A stretch of 64,000 nt of DNA from an uncultured Polaribacter sp. (GTDB lineage: Bacteria; Bacteroidota; Bacteroidia; Flavobacteriales; Flavobacteriaceae). This document shows, piece by piece, positions 45,512-54,591 of this stretch (its first letter is position 1; each line of letters opens with the position of its first letter). Position numbers and translations under genes: made by a program. The stretch lies in NCBI GenBank assembly GCA_943788045.1, contig CALSOT010000006.1, positions 1-64,000 on the forward strand. The letters run 5' to 3'. A model generated the notes under the pieces. That model searched no databases. It was given only the letters and a program-made list of their open reading frames with translations, and was not told the origin of the DNA.

Positions 45512-46367
45512 TTAATATGTAACTTTTTGATGAAAACTATAATTTACACCAAGACCAAATAATTGTCTAAATTGTATTTTACTAGATGCATTATCATCAA
45601 TAATTGTATGAAAAGTCATGTGCATTTTAACATTACTATTTACTTTAAAACGAATATTTGTTTGATAATCTAAATCGATATTACCAACGTTTGCTAAATA
45701 ATCTGAGTACGCAGTTAAAACGTTTTCCATTTCTATGTTTGTCATTAAGACCAAACTTATAATATCCCGAAAGGTTAAAACCTAAACTAAAAGCAGTATT
45801 TTCACCTTCTTCAACCCCAAATTTTCCAGAGAAAAAATCATTTACAACAGTATATCGTGCAGTCGCAGGAGCAATATTAAGACTTAATTTATCCGACTTT
45901 TTCCAAAGCATTCCTGGACCAAAGGTTAAATAAGCAGGTGAGAAAAAGTCTGAAACCTGAGTATTATTTTTATAATCGAAACCTTTAGAATATTGAGTTT
46001 TAAAATTGCCAATAAATGAAAAGAACCAAAATTTAGTTGCTTTAATACCTAAAAGTGTATTAAACTCAAAGCGATCGTCAGTTTTTCGATATCCTTTTTC
46101 ACTTAAATGGCTTAGACCATAACCGGTAATTATTCTACTATCCCAGTTAACATTATTTTTTTTGTAATTAAAGTCATAATTAACATTAAAGTTTCCTGCA
46201 ACTGTATTTTCTCCCCCTGAAGCCCAATTAGAAAATGAAGATTGATTAAATACAAACGCAAATCTTCCATGTATTTTCCAAATAGGAATACTATCTTTTT
46301 TTTTCTCTTCTTGGCCTAAAAGAATTGTTGTGAAAAGGATGAAAAAAATGAAAAATATTCTTTTCAT
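45512..46367 (-). pseudogene. Frameshifted DUF3078 protein (one extra base)
   Basis: The first frame (46367 down to about 45746) has a signal peptide (ending LLGQ) and the DUF3078 body with NQSSFSNWASGGENTVAGN, then runs into unrelated sequence. The next frame continues the family exactly (TNIEMENVLTAYSDYLANV) and ends with RQLFGLGVNYSFHQK. The span is 856 nt, one above a multiple of three; removing one A of the minus-strand AA at 45745-45746 joins the frames into 284 residues. Both halves keep coding character, so the break is recent or a sequence error. It follows the DUF2480 gene by 9 bp. Confidence 0.85.
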
Positions 46368-46376
46368 AATTAGAAA

Positions 46377-46886
46377 TTATTTTTTTGTTTTATACAACGG
46401 TACTGTAGAACAAGCTTCGCCAAACATAATGGATTTTGCTATTGGTTGTAATTTTTCTATTAAAAATGCATAAGCTGAATCTGGGATAGGCTTATTTGCA
46501 CATCCTTTAATTATTACGGGCGCATCTTCAAATTCTTTAAAATCTATGAAGCTGATTAACTCTTGATAAACAGCCGTTTCTAACAATTCTAAATTACCAA
46601 TAACAACCTTATTTGCAAACGGCATTAATTCTGAAGCAACCAACATAAAAGCCCAAGAAGGAATTATGGCGTCTACAGAGCAGTTAACCGCAACAAACGA
46701 CTTCTTATACTGAGACCAATCGTGATTTTTTACAGATTCTCTAAAATCTGTCTCTTTTAAAATTAACTCTTGAAACAACCAATCTTTTACATCAAATAAA
46801 ACTCTTTTACCTTCAGGATAAATTTCCTCTAAATCAAAAGTTTTCAGTTTACTCTTGGACACTCTATTTATAATTTCTTCTGACAT
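46377..46886 (-). CDS. DUF2480 family protein
   Basis: This 169-residue soluble protein matches DUF2480, a family found in Bacteroidetes. The visible pattern includes TFDLEEIYPEGKRVLFDVKDW near the N-terminus, NHDWSQYKKSFVAVNCSVDA near residue 55, and a C-terminal region with two conserved Cys (GCANKPIPDSAYAF and GEACSTVPLYK). It regularly sits near SufE and DUF59 genes in flavobacteria, so a link to Fe-S assembly is possible, but the function is unknown. Confidence 0.88.
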   Translation of the reverse strand: MSEEIINRVSKSKLKTFDLEEIYPEGKRVLFDVKDWLFQELILKETDFRESVKNHDWSQYKKSFVAVNCSVDAIIPSWAFMLVASELMPFANKVVIGNLELLETAVYQELISFIDFKEFEDAPVIIKGCANKPIPDSAYAFLIEKLQPIAKSIMFGEACSTVPLYKTKK

Positions 46887-47024
46887 ATTTTATTATTATT
46901 TTCAACGTAGAAAACTATCATATTTATATTGAGGGCGTTGAAAAACTTAAAACAAAGTACGACACCATAAAACGACATGCATTATTTTCTTAGCATAAGC
47001 TGCAACTTTGAAATGAAAACCAAA

Positions 47025-47345
47025 TTACAACATTCCTAATTCTAACTTTGCTTCTTCGCTCATCATTTCTTGAGTCCAAGTAGGGTCAAAAGTAATTTCG
47101 ACTTCACAACTATTAATTTCTTCTAAAGATTTTACTTTCTCCTCAATGTCTAGCGGTAAACTTTCTGCTACAGGACAATTTGGTGATGTTAATGTCATTA
47201 ATATTTTTGCATTGTTCTCTTCAGAAACAAACACATCGTATATTAAACCTAATTCGTAAATATCTACAGGAATTTCTGGATCATAAATTGTTTTTAAAAC
47301 ATTTACAATTTTATCTCCTATTTCTTCTAATTCTTTATCCGTCAT
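47025..47345 (-). CDS. DUF59 protein (SUF-associated, SufT/PaaD-like)
   Basis: This 106-residue protein is in the MIP18/DUF59 family, which helps in maturation of Fe-S proteins. The conserved N-terminal segment TIYDPEIPVDIYELGLIYDV and the reactive Cys in LTSPNCPVAESLP near residue 67 are visible, as is FDPTWTQEMMS near the C-terminus. It lies 10 bp after sufE in the same orientation, which supports a role in the SUF pathway. Length is normal. Confidence 0.92.
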   Translation of the reverse strand: MTDKELEEIGDKIVNVLKTIYDPEIPVDIYELGLIYDVFVSEENNAKILMTLTSPNCPVAESLPLDIEEKVKSLEEINSCEVEITFDPTWTQEMMSEEAKLELGML

Positions 47346-47355
47346 CTTTATAATC

Positions 47356-47781
47356 TTAATTAGATATTTTGGTTTGTTGCGCTATTGCGTACATTTTAAT
47401 GTGTTTAATCATAGATAACAAGCCGTTTGCTCTTGTTGGTGATAAATGCTCTTTTAAACCAATTTCATCAATAAAGTCAGTATTGGCGCTTAAAATATCT
47501 TTTGGTTTTTGACTAGAATAAACTCTCAATAACAGCGCTACAATTCCTCTAGTTAAAATAGCATCACTATCCGCAGAAAATTTAATAATATCATTATCTA
47601 ATTCAGAAAACAACCAAACTTTAGATTGGCACCCTTTAATTAAATTCTCATCTAACTTATTTTTCTCATCAATAATTGACAAAGATTTACCTAACTCTAT
47701 AATATACTCATAGCGTTCCATCCAATCATCAAACATAGCGAACTCATCAATAATTTCTTCTTGTATTTCTGTGATAGTCAT
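47356..47781 (-). CDS. sufE: SufE family cysteine desulfurase activator
   Basis: SufE (141 residues) takes sulfur from the SufS desulfurase as a persulfide and passes it to the SUF scaffold. The reactive Cys51 is in KGCQSKVWLF, and the family pattern FAMFDDWMERYEYIIELGK lies near the N-terminus. It is the first gene of a short run with DUF59 and DUF2480. No sufBCDS genes are in the window. Its promoter box overlaps with that of the divergent pfkB-type gene. Confidence 0.93.
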   Translation of the reverse strand: MTITEIQEEIIDEFAMFDDWMERYEYIIELGKSLSIIDEKNKLDENLIKGCQSKVWLFSELDNDIIKFSADSDAILTRGIVALLLRVYSSQKPKDILSANTDFIDEIGLKEHLSPTRANGLLSMIKHIKMYAIAQQTKISN

Positions 47782-47812
47782 TTTTTAAACTTATTTTTAC
47801 GCCCTAGAAAAA

Positions 47813-47820
47813 TATTTTTG
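47813..47820 (+). promoter_or_regulatory. -7 promoter box for the PfkB gene
   Basis: TATTTTTG fits TAnnTTTG, 36 bp before the start codon. It faces the sufE box at 47832-47839. Confidence 0.6.
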
Positions 47821-47831
47821 CATCTATGGTG

Positions 47832-47839
47832 CAAAATTA
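47832..47839 (-). promoter_or_regulatory. -7 promoter box for sufE
   Basis: TAATTTTG on the minus strand fits TAnnTTTG. Its expected start site falls about 7 bp away, nearly at the start site of the plus-strand promoter. Confidence 0.55.
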
Positions 47840-47856
47840 CTGAATAAATTTAAGAA

Positions 47857-48783
47857 ATGAGCAAATTATTAGCAGTTGGTACAGTAGCATTTGATGCAAT
47901 TGAAACACCTTTTGGGAAAACAGATAAAATATTAGGTGGATCCGGAACCTACGTAGGTTTAGCAGCAAGTCAATTTGGAGTAGAGACGGGAGTTGTTTCT
48001 GTTGTAGGAGGAGATTTTCCTGATTCCTACATAGACATGATGAATTCTAAAGGAATTAATACCGATGGAATTGAAGTTGACCAAAAAGGTAAAACTTTTT
48101 TTTGGAGTGGTAAATATCACAACGATATGAACTCCAGAGATACTTTAATTACAGAATTAAATGTATTAGAAACATTTACACCAGTTGTGCCAGAAAGCTT
48201 CAAAGATTCAGGCATTGTAATGTTAGGAAATTTACATCCTTTAACACAAGCATCTGTTTTAGATCAAATGGCAGAAAGACCAAAATTAGTAGTATTAGAT
48301 ACTATGAATTTTTGGATGGATATTGCTTTAGATGATTTGCATACTGTTTTAAAAAGAGTAGATGTAATTACTATTAATGATGAAGAAGCCCGACAATTAT
48401 CTGGAGAGTATTCTTTAGTAAATGCGGCAAAGAAGATTCATGAAATGGGACCACAATACGTAGTAATTAAAAAAGGTGAACATGGAGCTTTACTTTTTAA
48501 TAAGGGTGATATGTTTTACGCGCCAGCTTTGCCTTTAGCAGAAGTTTTTGATCCAACAGGTGCAGGAGACACATTTGCAGGTGGTTTTTGTGGGTTTTTA
48601 GCAAAAACTGAAGACATTTCTTTTAATAACATGAAAAATGCTATTATATATGGTTCTAACTTAGCTTCTTTCTGTGTGGAAAAATTTGGTACAGAACGTA
48701 TGCAAGAGCTTACCAAAGATGAAGTTAAAACGCGTTTGCAAACTTTTAAAGCATTAACACAATTTGACATAAAGGTATCTTAA
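47857..48783 (+). CDS. PfkB family carbohydrate/nucleoside kinase
   Basis: This 308-residue ribokinase-fold kinase has an N-terminal GGSGTYVGLAASQFG substrate-binding segment near residue 28 and the C-terminal PfkB signature DPTGAGDTFAGGFCG near residue 233, whose Asp is the catalytic base. The substrate cannot be read from sequence. The next gene is an amidophosphoribosyltransferase of purine metabolism, so a nucleoside or ribose substrate is a reasonable guess. A terminator separates the two genes. Confidence 0.88.
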   Translation: MSKLLAVGTVAFDAIETPFGKTDKILGGSGTYVGLAASQFGVETGVVSVVGGDFPDSYIDMMNSKGINTDGIEVDQKGKTFFWSGKYHNDMNSRDTLITELNVLETFTPVVPESFKDSGIVMLGNLHPLTQASVLDQMAERPKLVVLDTMNFWMDIALDDLHTVLKRVDVITINDEEARQLSGEYSLVNAAKKIHEMGPQYVVIKKGEHGALLFNKGDMFYAPALPLAEVFDPTGAGDTFAGGFCGFLAKTEDISFNNMKNAIIYGSNLASFCVEKFGTERMQELTKDEVKTRLQTFKALTQFDIKVS

Positions 48784-48785
48784 TT

Positions 48786-48818
48786 TAATCTGCAATTTTT
48801 ATTGCAGATTTTTTTTTT
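48786..48818 (+). terminator. Intrinsic terminator of the PfkB gene
   Basis: AATCTGCAA pairs with TTGCAGATT around TTTTTA, followed by a long T-run. Confidence 0.88.
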
Positions 48819-48858
48819 ATTATTGCAACAACACAACAACTAATAAAACATAACAATA

Positions 48859-50758
48859 ATGAGTGACGCAATTAAACACGAATGCGGTATTGCATTAGTT
48901 AGATTAAAAAAGCCTCTACAGTTTTACAAAGATAAATACGGTTCCGCTTTTTACGGAATCAACAAAATGTATTTATTGATGGAAAAACAACACAATCGTG
49001 GTCAAGATGGTGCAGGTTTTGCCAGTCTAAAATTAAATGTAAAACCAGGTACCAGATATATTAGTAGAGTTCGCTCTAACAAAGCAACACCAATACAAGA
49101 TGTTTTTGCCCAAATTAATGACCGCCTAAACAGTGTTTTAGAGCGAAACCCTGACAAAAAAGACGATGTAGCTTGGCAAGAAGAAAATATGCCTTATATA
49201 GGTAACTTGTTTTTAGGCCACGTTCGTTATGGAACTTTTGGTAAAAATAGTATCGAAAGTGTACATCCCTTTTTACGTCAAAGTAACTGGAAACATAAAA
49301 ATTTGATTGTTGCAGGAAACTTTAACATGACGAATTCTAATCAATTGTTAGAAGAATTGGTTGAGTTAGGACAACATCCAAAAGAGTTTACAGATACGGT
49401 AACTGTTATGGAAAAAATTGGTCATTTTTTAGAAGACGAAGTTTCTAAATTATATCAAGAAGCTAAAAAAGAAGGATTCAATAAAAAAGATGCTTCACCA
49501 TATATAGAAGAAAATTTAAGCCTTAAAAAAATATTAAAAAGGTCTGCGAAAAATTGGGATGGAGGTTATGCCATGGCTGGTTTGGTTGGTCATGGGGATG
49601 CTTTTGTTTTAAGAGACCCTAATGGTATTAGACCAACTTACTTCTATGAGGACGATGAAGTAGTTGTAGTAGCATCAGAAAGACCCGTAATACAAACCGT
49701 TTTTAATGTAAAAATTGATGAAGTTAAAGAACTCGAAAGAGGTCATGCTTTAATTATCAAAAAATGTGGAGATACTTCAATTAAGAAAATTTTAGAGCAA
49801 AAAGAAAAACTATCTTGTTCTTTTGAGCGTATTTATTTTTCTAGAGGAAGTGATGCTTCTATTTATAGAGAGCGTAAAAATTTAGGGAAATATGTATTTC
49901 CAAAAATTTTAAAATCTATAAATAGTGATATTTCAAATTCTGTTTTTTCTTTTATTCCAAATACAGCAGAGACGTCTTTTTATGGAATGACTGAGGCTGC
50001 CGAAGATTTATTAAATCAACAAAAAACAGCTAAAATTTTAAAAGGAGGTAAAAAATTATCCACAGAACAAGTAACAGAAATTTTATCCGAAAGAGCTCGT
50101 TTTGAAAAAATAGCTATTAAAGATGCAAAATTAAGAACCTTTATTGCTGATGACAGTAGTAGAGATGATTTAGTAGAACACGTTTATGATATTACCTATG
50201 GTGTGGTAAAACCTACAGATAATCTTGTTATTATAGACGATAGTATTGTTCGTGGAACTACTCTAAAGAAAAGTATTATTAGAATTCTAGATCGATTAAA
50301 CCCTAAAAAGATAGTTGTCGTTTCTTCTGCTCCACAAATTCGTTACCCAGATTGCTACGGAATTGACATGGCAAGAATTGATGCGTTTATTGCTTTTAAA
50401 GCTGCATTAGAATTATTAAAAGACACAAATCAATATCATATTGTTGATGATGTTTACAAGAAATGTAAAGCACAACAACCTAAAGATGATGAAGATATTG
50501 TAAACTATGTAAAAGGAATCTATAAACCCTTTTACGGCTGAGGAGATTTCTGCAAAAATTGCAGAAATGTTAAAAACAGAAGATATTAATGCTGAAGTTG
50601 AAGTTATTTATCAATCTATTGAAGGGCTTCATAAAGCATGTCCTGATAATCTAGGAGATTGGTATTTTACAGGAAACTACCCTACCCCTGGCGGTCGCAG
50701 AGTGGTAAACCAAGCTTTCATTAATTTCTACGAGGGAAATGACAAAAGAGCTTACTAA
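48859..50758 (+). pseudogene. Frameshifted amidophosphoribosyltransferase (PurF-like, one extra base)
   Basis: The first frame (48859-50541) is a class II glutamine amidotransferase with the nucleophile Cys9 after a short propeptide (MSDAIKHECGIAL), the HNRGQDGAGFASL motif near residue 48, and a phosphoribosyltransferase domain with IIDDSIVRGTTLKKS near residue 458. The frame stops at GIYKPFYG, but the +1 frame continues without a break (TAEEISAKIAEML) to NYPTPGGRRVVNQAF and a stop at 50758. The span is 1900 nt, one above a multiple of three; removing one T of TTTT at 50530-50533 restores 632 residues, the length I recall for this flavobacterial form. It would make phosphoribosylamine. Confidence 0.88.
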
Positions 50759-50811
50759 TCTTTTTTTTGAAAAAATAGAGTTTTGCTCTCAAGAATTAGT
50801 CAAGTATTAAA

Positions 50812-50845
50812 TAAAAAGCATCCTAATTGTGGATGCTTTTTTATT
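50812..50845 (+). terminator. Intrinsic terminator of the amidophosphoribosyltransferase gene
   Basis: AAAAGCATCC pairs with GGATGCTTTT around a 7-nt loop and is followed by TTATTT. Confidence 0.85.
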
Positions 50846-50935
50846 TAATAACACTATCCGTCTTTAACTTTTTATTAAGAATTCATCATACTTGGTTTTC
50901 TTAATTTAGACCTTTGTTTATACCGAATATTTATT

Positions 50936-53416
50936 ATGATAAAAAAAAGACTTTACTACTTACTTTTGATTGCTTTCGTTTTTACCTTTTCTACAAAATC
51001 TAATGCTCAATTTTGGAAAAAAAAGAAAAAAGAAATTTCAAAAACAACTTCAAAACCTAAAAAAGATGGAATTAAACCTTATGATACAATAGTTACAAAA
51101 GGTTACAAAACTGATAAAGGTTTATTTAATGTTCATAGAAAAGATGATAATTATCTCTTTGAAATACCTGACTCTCTTTTAAAAAGAGAAATGTTAATGG
51201 TTACAAGAATTGCTAAAACAGCAAGTGGAATTGGATTTGGTGGAGGTAAAACCAACACTCAAGTTTTACGTTGGGAAAAGAAAAATAAACAAATTCTCTT
51301 AAGAATTGTTTCACACAATGTAGTGGCAGACACTATTTTACCAGTTCATGAAGCTGTTATGAATTCTAATTTAGAGCCCATATTATTTTCATTCCCAATT
51401 AAAGCCATAAATAGAGACTCTACATCTACCGTTATAGATGCTACTGAATTATTTTCTAAAGATATTAAACCACTGGGGTTTCCTGGGTTTTACAGAAAAC
51501 TTTATGAAGCTACAAAAATGGATAAAACACGTTCTTATATAGACAGAATTAGCAGTTATCCACAAAATATCGAAATTAGACATGTAAAAACGTATTTAGC
51601 AAGTAAATCACCATCTAATAGTGCTTTGGGGTCAATTACTTTGGAAATGAGTAACTCTATGGTTTTATTGCCTAAAGTACCCATGAAACGACGTTATTTT
51701 GATGAACGTGTTGGATGGTTCACAAGAGGGCAGACAGATTATGGATTAGATGCTCAAAAAAGTAAGACAGTTACCTACATTGATCGATATCGACTAGAAG
51801 TTAAAGATGAAGACATCGAAAAATTTAAAAGAGGAGAATTGGTTGAACCTAAAAAGCAAATTGTTTATTACGTAGATAGAGCAACTCCAGAAGAGTGGGT
51901 TCCTTATATTATTCAAGGTGTTAATGACTGGCAAGTTGCTTTTGAAACTGCAGGTTTTAAAAATGCAATTATTGCGAAAAGAGCTCCCACAAAGGAAGAA
52001 GACCCAGATTATAGTCCAGAAGATATTCGTTATTCTGTCATTCGTTATTTAGCTTCTCCAATCCCAAACGCAAATGGTCCTCACGTTAGTGATCCTCGTT
52101 CTGGTGAGATTCTAGAATCTGACATTAACTGGTATCATAATGTAATGTCTTTATTACACAATTGGTTTTTTATCCAGACTGCAGCTATTAATCCAGATGC
52201 AAGAGGAAACAATTTTAAAACAGAAACAATGGGTGAATTAATCAAATTTGTATCGTCACATGAACTGGGTCATACACTGGGTTTACCTCATAATATGGGT
52301 AGTTCTTCTGCATACCCTGTAGATTCTTTGCGCTCAGCAAGTTTTACCAATAAATTTGGAACAGCGCCTTCAATAATGGATTATGCCCGTTTTAATTACG
52401 TTGCACAACCAGAAGATAAAGGTGTTGCTTTAATGCCAAATATTGGCATTTATGATAAATATGCAATTTCTTGGGGATATAGACCTATATTAGACTATAA
52501 TGCTAAAGATGAAAAACCTATTTTAGATTCTTGGATTTTAAAACACGCCGGTGATCCCTTGTACAGGTTTGGACATCAACAAGCTGGTGGAGTTGTAGAC
52601 CCAAGTTCTCAAACAGAAGATTTAGGAGACAATGCTATGAAGGCTTCTACTTATGGTATTAAAAACTTGCAACGAATTCTTCCTAATTTAGAAAAATGGA
52701 CCTCTGAAAAAGGAGAAAATTATGATAATTTATCTACTATGTATGGACAAGTCTTAAGTCAATTTAATAGATATATGGGACATGTAACTGCTAATGTTGG
52801 CGGTGTTTATGAACAGTATAAAACAACAGATCAAGAAGGTGCAGTTTATAAACATGTAGACAAAGAAACTCAAAAAGAAGCTTTAAAATTTGTGATTAAT
52901 GAATTATTTAAAACACCAACTTGGATGTTAGATAAAAACATTTTCAGTAAAACTGAATTTTCGGGTTCTGTTGAAAGAGTTCGTGCTTTACAATCAAAAA
53001 CCTTAAATAATATATTAGATCCAGGGAGAATGGCTCGTATGATTGAAAACGAAACTTCTAACGGCTCTTTAGCATACTCATTAATAGGTATGATGAGTGA
53101 TTTAAGAAAAGGAGTGTGGAGCGAAATTTATTCAAAAAAGTCAATTGATACCTATAGAAGAAACCTACAAAGAGTGTATTTAGATAGATTAGATTATTTA
53201 TTAAATAAAGCTAAAAATCAAAAAGGAAAAAACAGTGGCTACTATAAAAGTAGTGGAATTAACATCAATCAATCTGATGTAAAATCTGTTGCAAGAGGTG
53301 AGTTAAAACGTATTAAAAGAGATGTAAAAAACGCATCTCAAAGAGGAAATACTTTAACTCGCTATCACTTGCAGGATGTTATAGATAGAATTGATTCTAT
53401 TTTAGACCCTCAATAA
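50936..53416 (+). CDS. Secreted zinc-dependent metalloprotease (DUF5117 type)
   Basis: This 826-residue protein has a signal peptide (about 25 residues, ending KSNAQ) and then a basic stretch. The N-terminal DUF5118/DUF5117-like regions are followed by a zincin catalytic domain with SSHELGHTLGLPHNMGSS near residue 441, giving the HExxHxxGxxH metzincin motif, and a conserved SIMDYARFNY segment near residue 480 that fits a Met-turn. It is probably exported to the periplasm or surface. The substrate is unknown. Confidence 0.9.
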   Translation: MIKKRLYYLLLIAFVFTFSTKSNAQFWKKKKKEISKTTSKPKKDGIKPYDTIVTKGYKTDKGLFNVHRKDDNYLFEIPDSLLKREMLMVTRIAKTASGIGFGGGKTNTQVLRWEKKNKQILLRIVSHNVVADTILPVHEAVMNSNLEPILFSFPIKAINRDSTSTVIDATELFSKDIKPLGFPGFYRKLYEATKMDKTRSYIDRISSYPQNIEIRHVKTYLASKSPSNSALGSITLEMSNSMVLLPKVPMKRRYFDERVGWFTRGQTDYGLDAQKSKTVTYIDRYRLEVKDEDIEKFKRGELVEPKKQIVYYVDRATPEEWVPYIIQGVNDWQVAFETAGFKNAIIAKRAPTKEEDPDYSPEDIRYSVIRYLASPIPNANGPHVSDPRSGEILESDINWYHNVMSLLHNWFFIQTAAINPDARGNNFKTETMGELIKFVSSHELGHTLGLPHNMGSSSAYPVDSLRSASFTNKFGTAPSIMDYARFNYVAQPEDKGVALMPNIGIYDKYAISWGYRPILDYNAKDEKPILDSWILKHAGDPLYRFGHQQAGGVVDPSSQTEDLGDNAMKASTYGIKNLQRILPNLEKWTSEKGENYDNLSTMYGQVLSQFNRYMGHVTANVGGVYEQYKTTDQEGAVYKHVDKETQKEALKFVINELFKTPTWMLDKNIFSKTEFSGSVERVRALQSKTLNNILDPGRMARMIENETSNGSLAYSLIGMMSDLRKGVWSEIYSKKSIDTYRRNLQRVYLDRLDYLLNKAKNQKGKNSGYYKSSGININQSDVKSVARGELKRIKRDVKNASQRGNTLTRYHLQDVIDRIDSILDPQ

Positions 53417-53461
53417 TTATTCTAGACGGACTTCTTATATTATTTAAGCTAAAAAGTATTC

Positions 53462-53469
53462 TATATTTG
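53462..53469 (+). promoter_or_regulatory. -7 promoter box for the dus gene
   Basis: TATATTTG fits TAnnTTTG, 16 bp before the start codon, so the leader is very short. Confidence 0.6.
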
Positions 53470-53485
53470 CAACTCAAAATTTTAC

Positions 53486-54439
53486 ATGAGTCAAACTTTA
53501 CTATCTTCTCCTTTACAAGGTTTTACAGATTTTAAATTCAGAAATGCATTCAATCATTTTTTTGGAGGAATTGATACTTTTTATTCTCCATATATTCGTT
53601 TGAATGGAAAAATGGTAATTAAAAATTCTTATAAGAGGGATATAGATTTGGAAAACAATACAGAACTTCAGGTTATTCCGCAGATTATTACCAATGATGC
53701 TGATGAGTTTTTATTCGTTTCTAAATATGTAAGAGAATTAGGATACAAAGAATTAAATTGGAATTTAGGATGTCCTTACCCAATGGTTACAAAACGAGGA
53801 ATGGGTTCTGGATTGATAAGTGATGCTGAAAAAATAGATAGTATTCTTCATAAAGTACATAATGAATCTGATATTATTGTTTCCATGAAAATGAGAATGG
53901 GATATGATAATCCTGAAGAAATTTTAAACACTTTGCCTATTTTAGACAAATACCCACTAAAAAATATTGCAATTCACGCAAGAATTGGAAAACAACTTTA
54001 CAAAGGCGGAACAGATTTAGACGCATTTCAAAAATGTTTAGATAATAGCAAACATAAAATGTATTATAATGGTGATATTACTTCTGTAGCGGCTTTCAAA
54101 AAATTACAAAATCGTTTTAAATCTATAGACCATTGGATGATTGGCAGAGGCTTAATTGCAGATCCTTTTTTACCAAGTATGATTAAAAACAATACCACTG
54201 AATACCCTAAAAACAGGTTTGATATATTTAATGAATTTCACGATCGTATTTATCATGAATATGATGCAGCTCTCTCTGGACCAACACCAATTAAAATGAA
54301 AATGCTTGGTTTTTGGGAGTACTTTTCTCAGAGTTTTTCAAATCCTCATAAAACTTATAAAAAGATTAAAAAAGCAAGCAATCCTAAAAATTATGCTATT
54401 GCTGTAAGAGAGATTCTTAAAGAAGCAAAAAACAGATAA
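53486..54439 (+). CDS. tRNA-dihydrouridine synthase
   Basis: This 317-residue FMN enzyme reduces uridine to dihydrouridine in tRNA D-loops. The family signature LNWNLGCPYPMVTKRGMGSGL (around residue 91) contains the catalytic Cys. It is followed by VSMKMRMGYD and IHARIGKQLYKGG (Dus motif), with MIGRGLIADPFL near residue 217. It begins with LLSSPLQGFTDFKFR, the FMN-binding start of Dus proteins. It is a shorter Dus subtype frequent in Bacteroidetes; the exact uridine position it modifies is not clear. Confidence 0.92.
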   Translation: MSQTLLSSPLQGFTDFKFRNAFNHFFGGIDTFYSPYIRLNGKMVIKNSYKRDIDLENNTELQVIPQIITNDADEFLFVSKYVRELGYKELNWNLGCPYPMVTKRGMGSGLISDAEKIDSILHKVHNESDIIVSMKMRMGYDNPEEILNTLPILDKYPLKNIAIHARIGKQLYKGGTDLDAFQKCLDNSKHKMYYNGDITSVAAFKKLQNRFKSIDHWMIGRGLIADPFLPSMIKNNTTEYPKNRFDIFNEFHDRIYHEYDAALSGPTPIKMKMLGFWEYFSQSFSNPHKTYKKIKKASNPKNYAIAVREILKEAKNR

Positions 54440-54485
54440 TAGGTTTAACACAAACTTCTGTAGAAATAACTATAGCTTATAAATT

Positions 54486-54571
54486 AGGTTTAGCCCTGAT
54501 TGAAGCAATTGTTTGAGCTCTTTTTTACTTTTCGTAAAAAAAGCGAGTGCGAAAAGCAGGAAATAGCTTCA
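54486..54571 (+). ncRNA. Dispersed structured RNA-like repeat, copy B
   Basis: CCTG (54495-54498) pairs with CAGG (54557-54560), and GAGCTCTTTTTTAC folds back on GTAAAAAAAGCGAG around CTTTTC. GATTGAAGC follows the first arm, as in copy A. The outer stem of the other copies is not recognisable here. It lies between the convergent dus and mscS-type genes. Confidence 0.55.
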
Positions 54572-54591
54572 AAAAAAAATGTTACGAAAAA

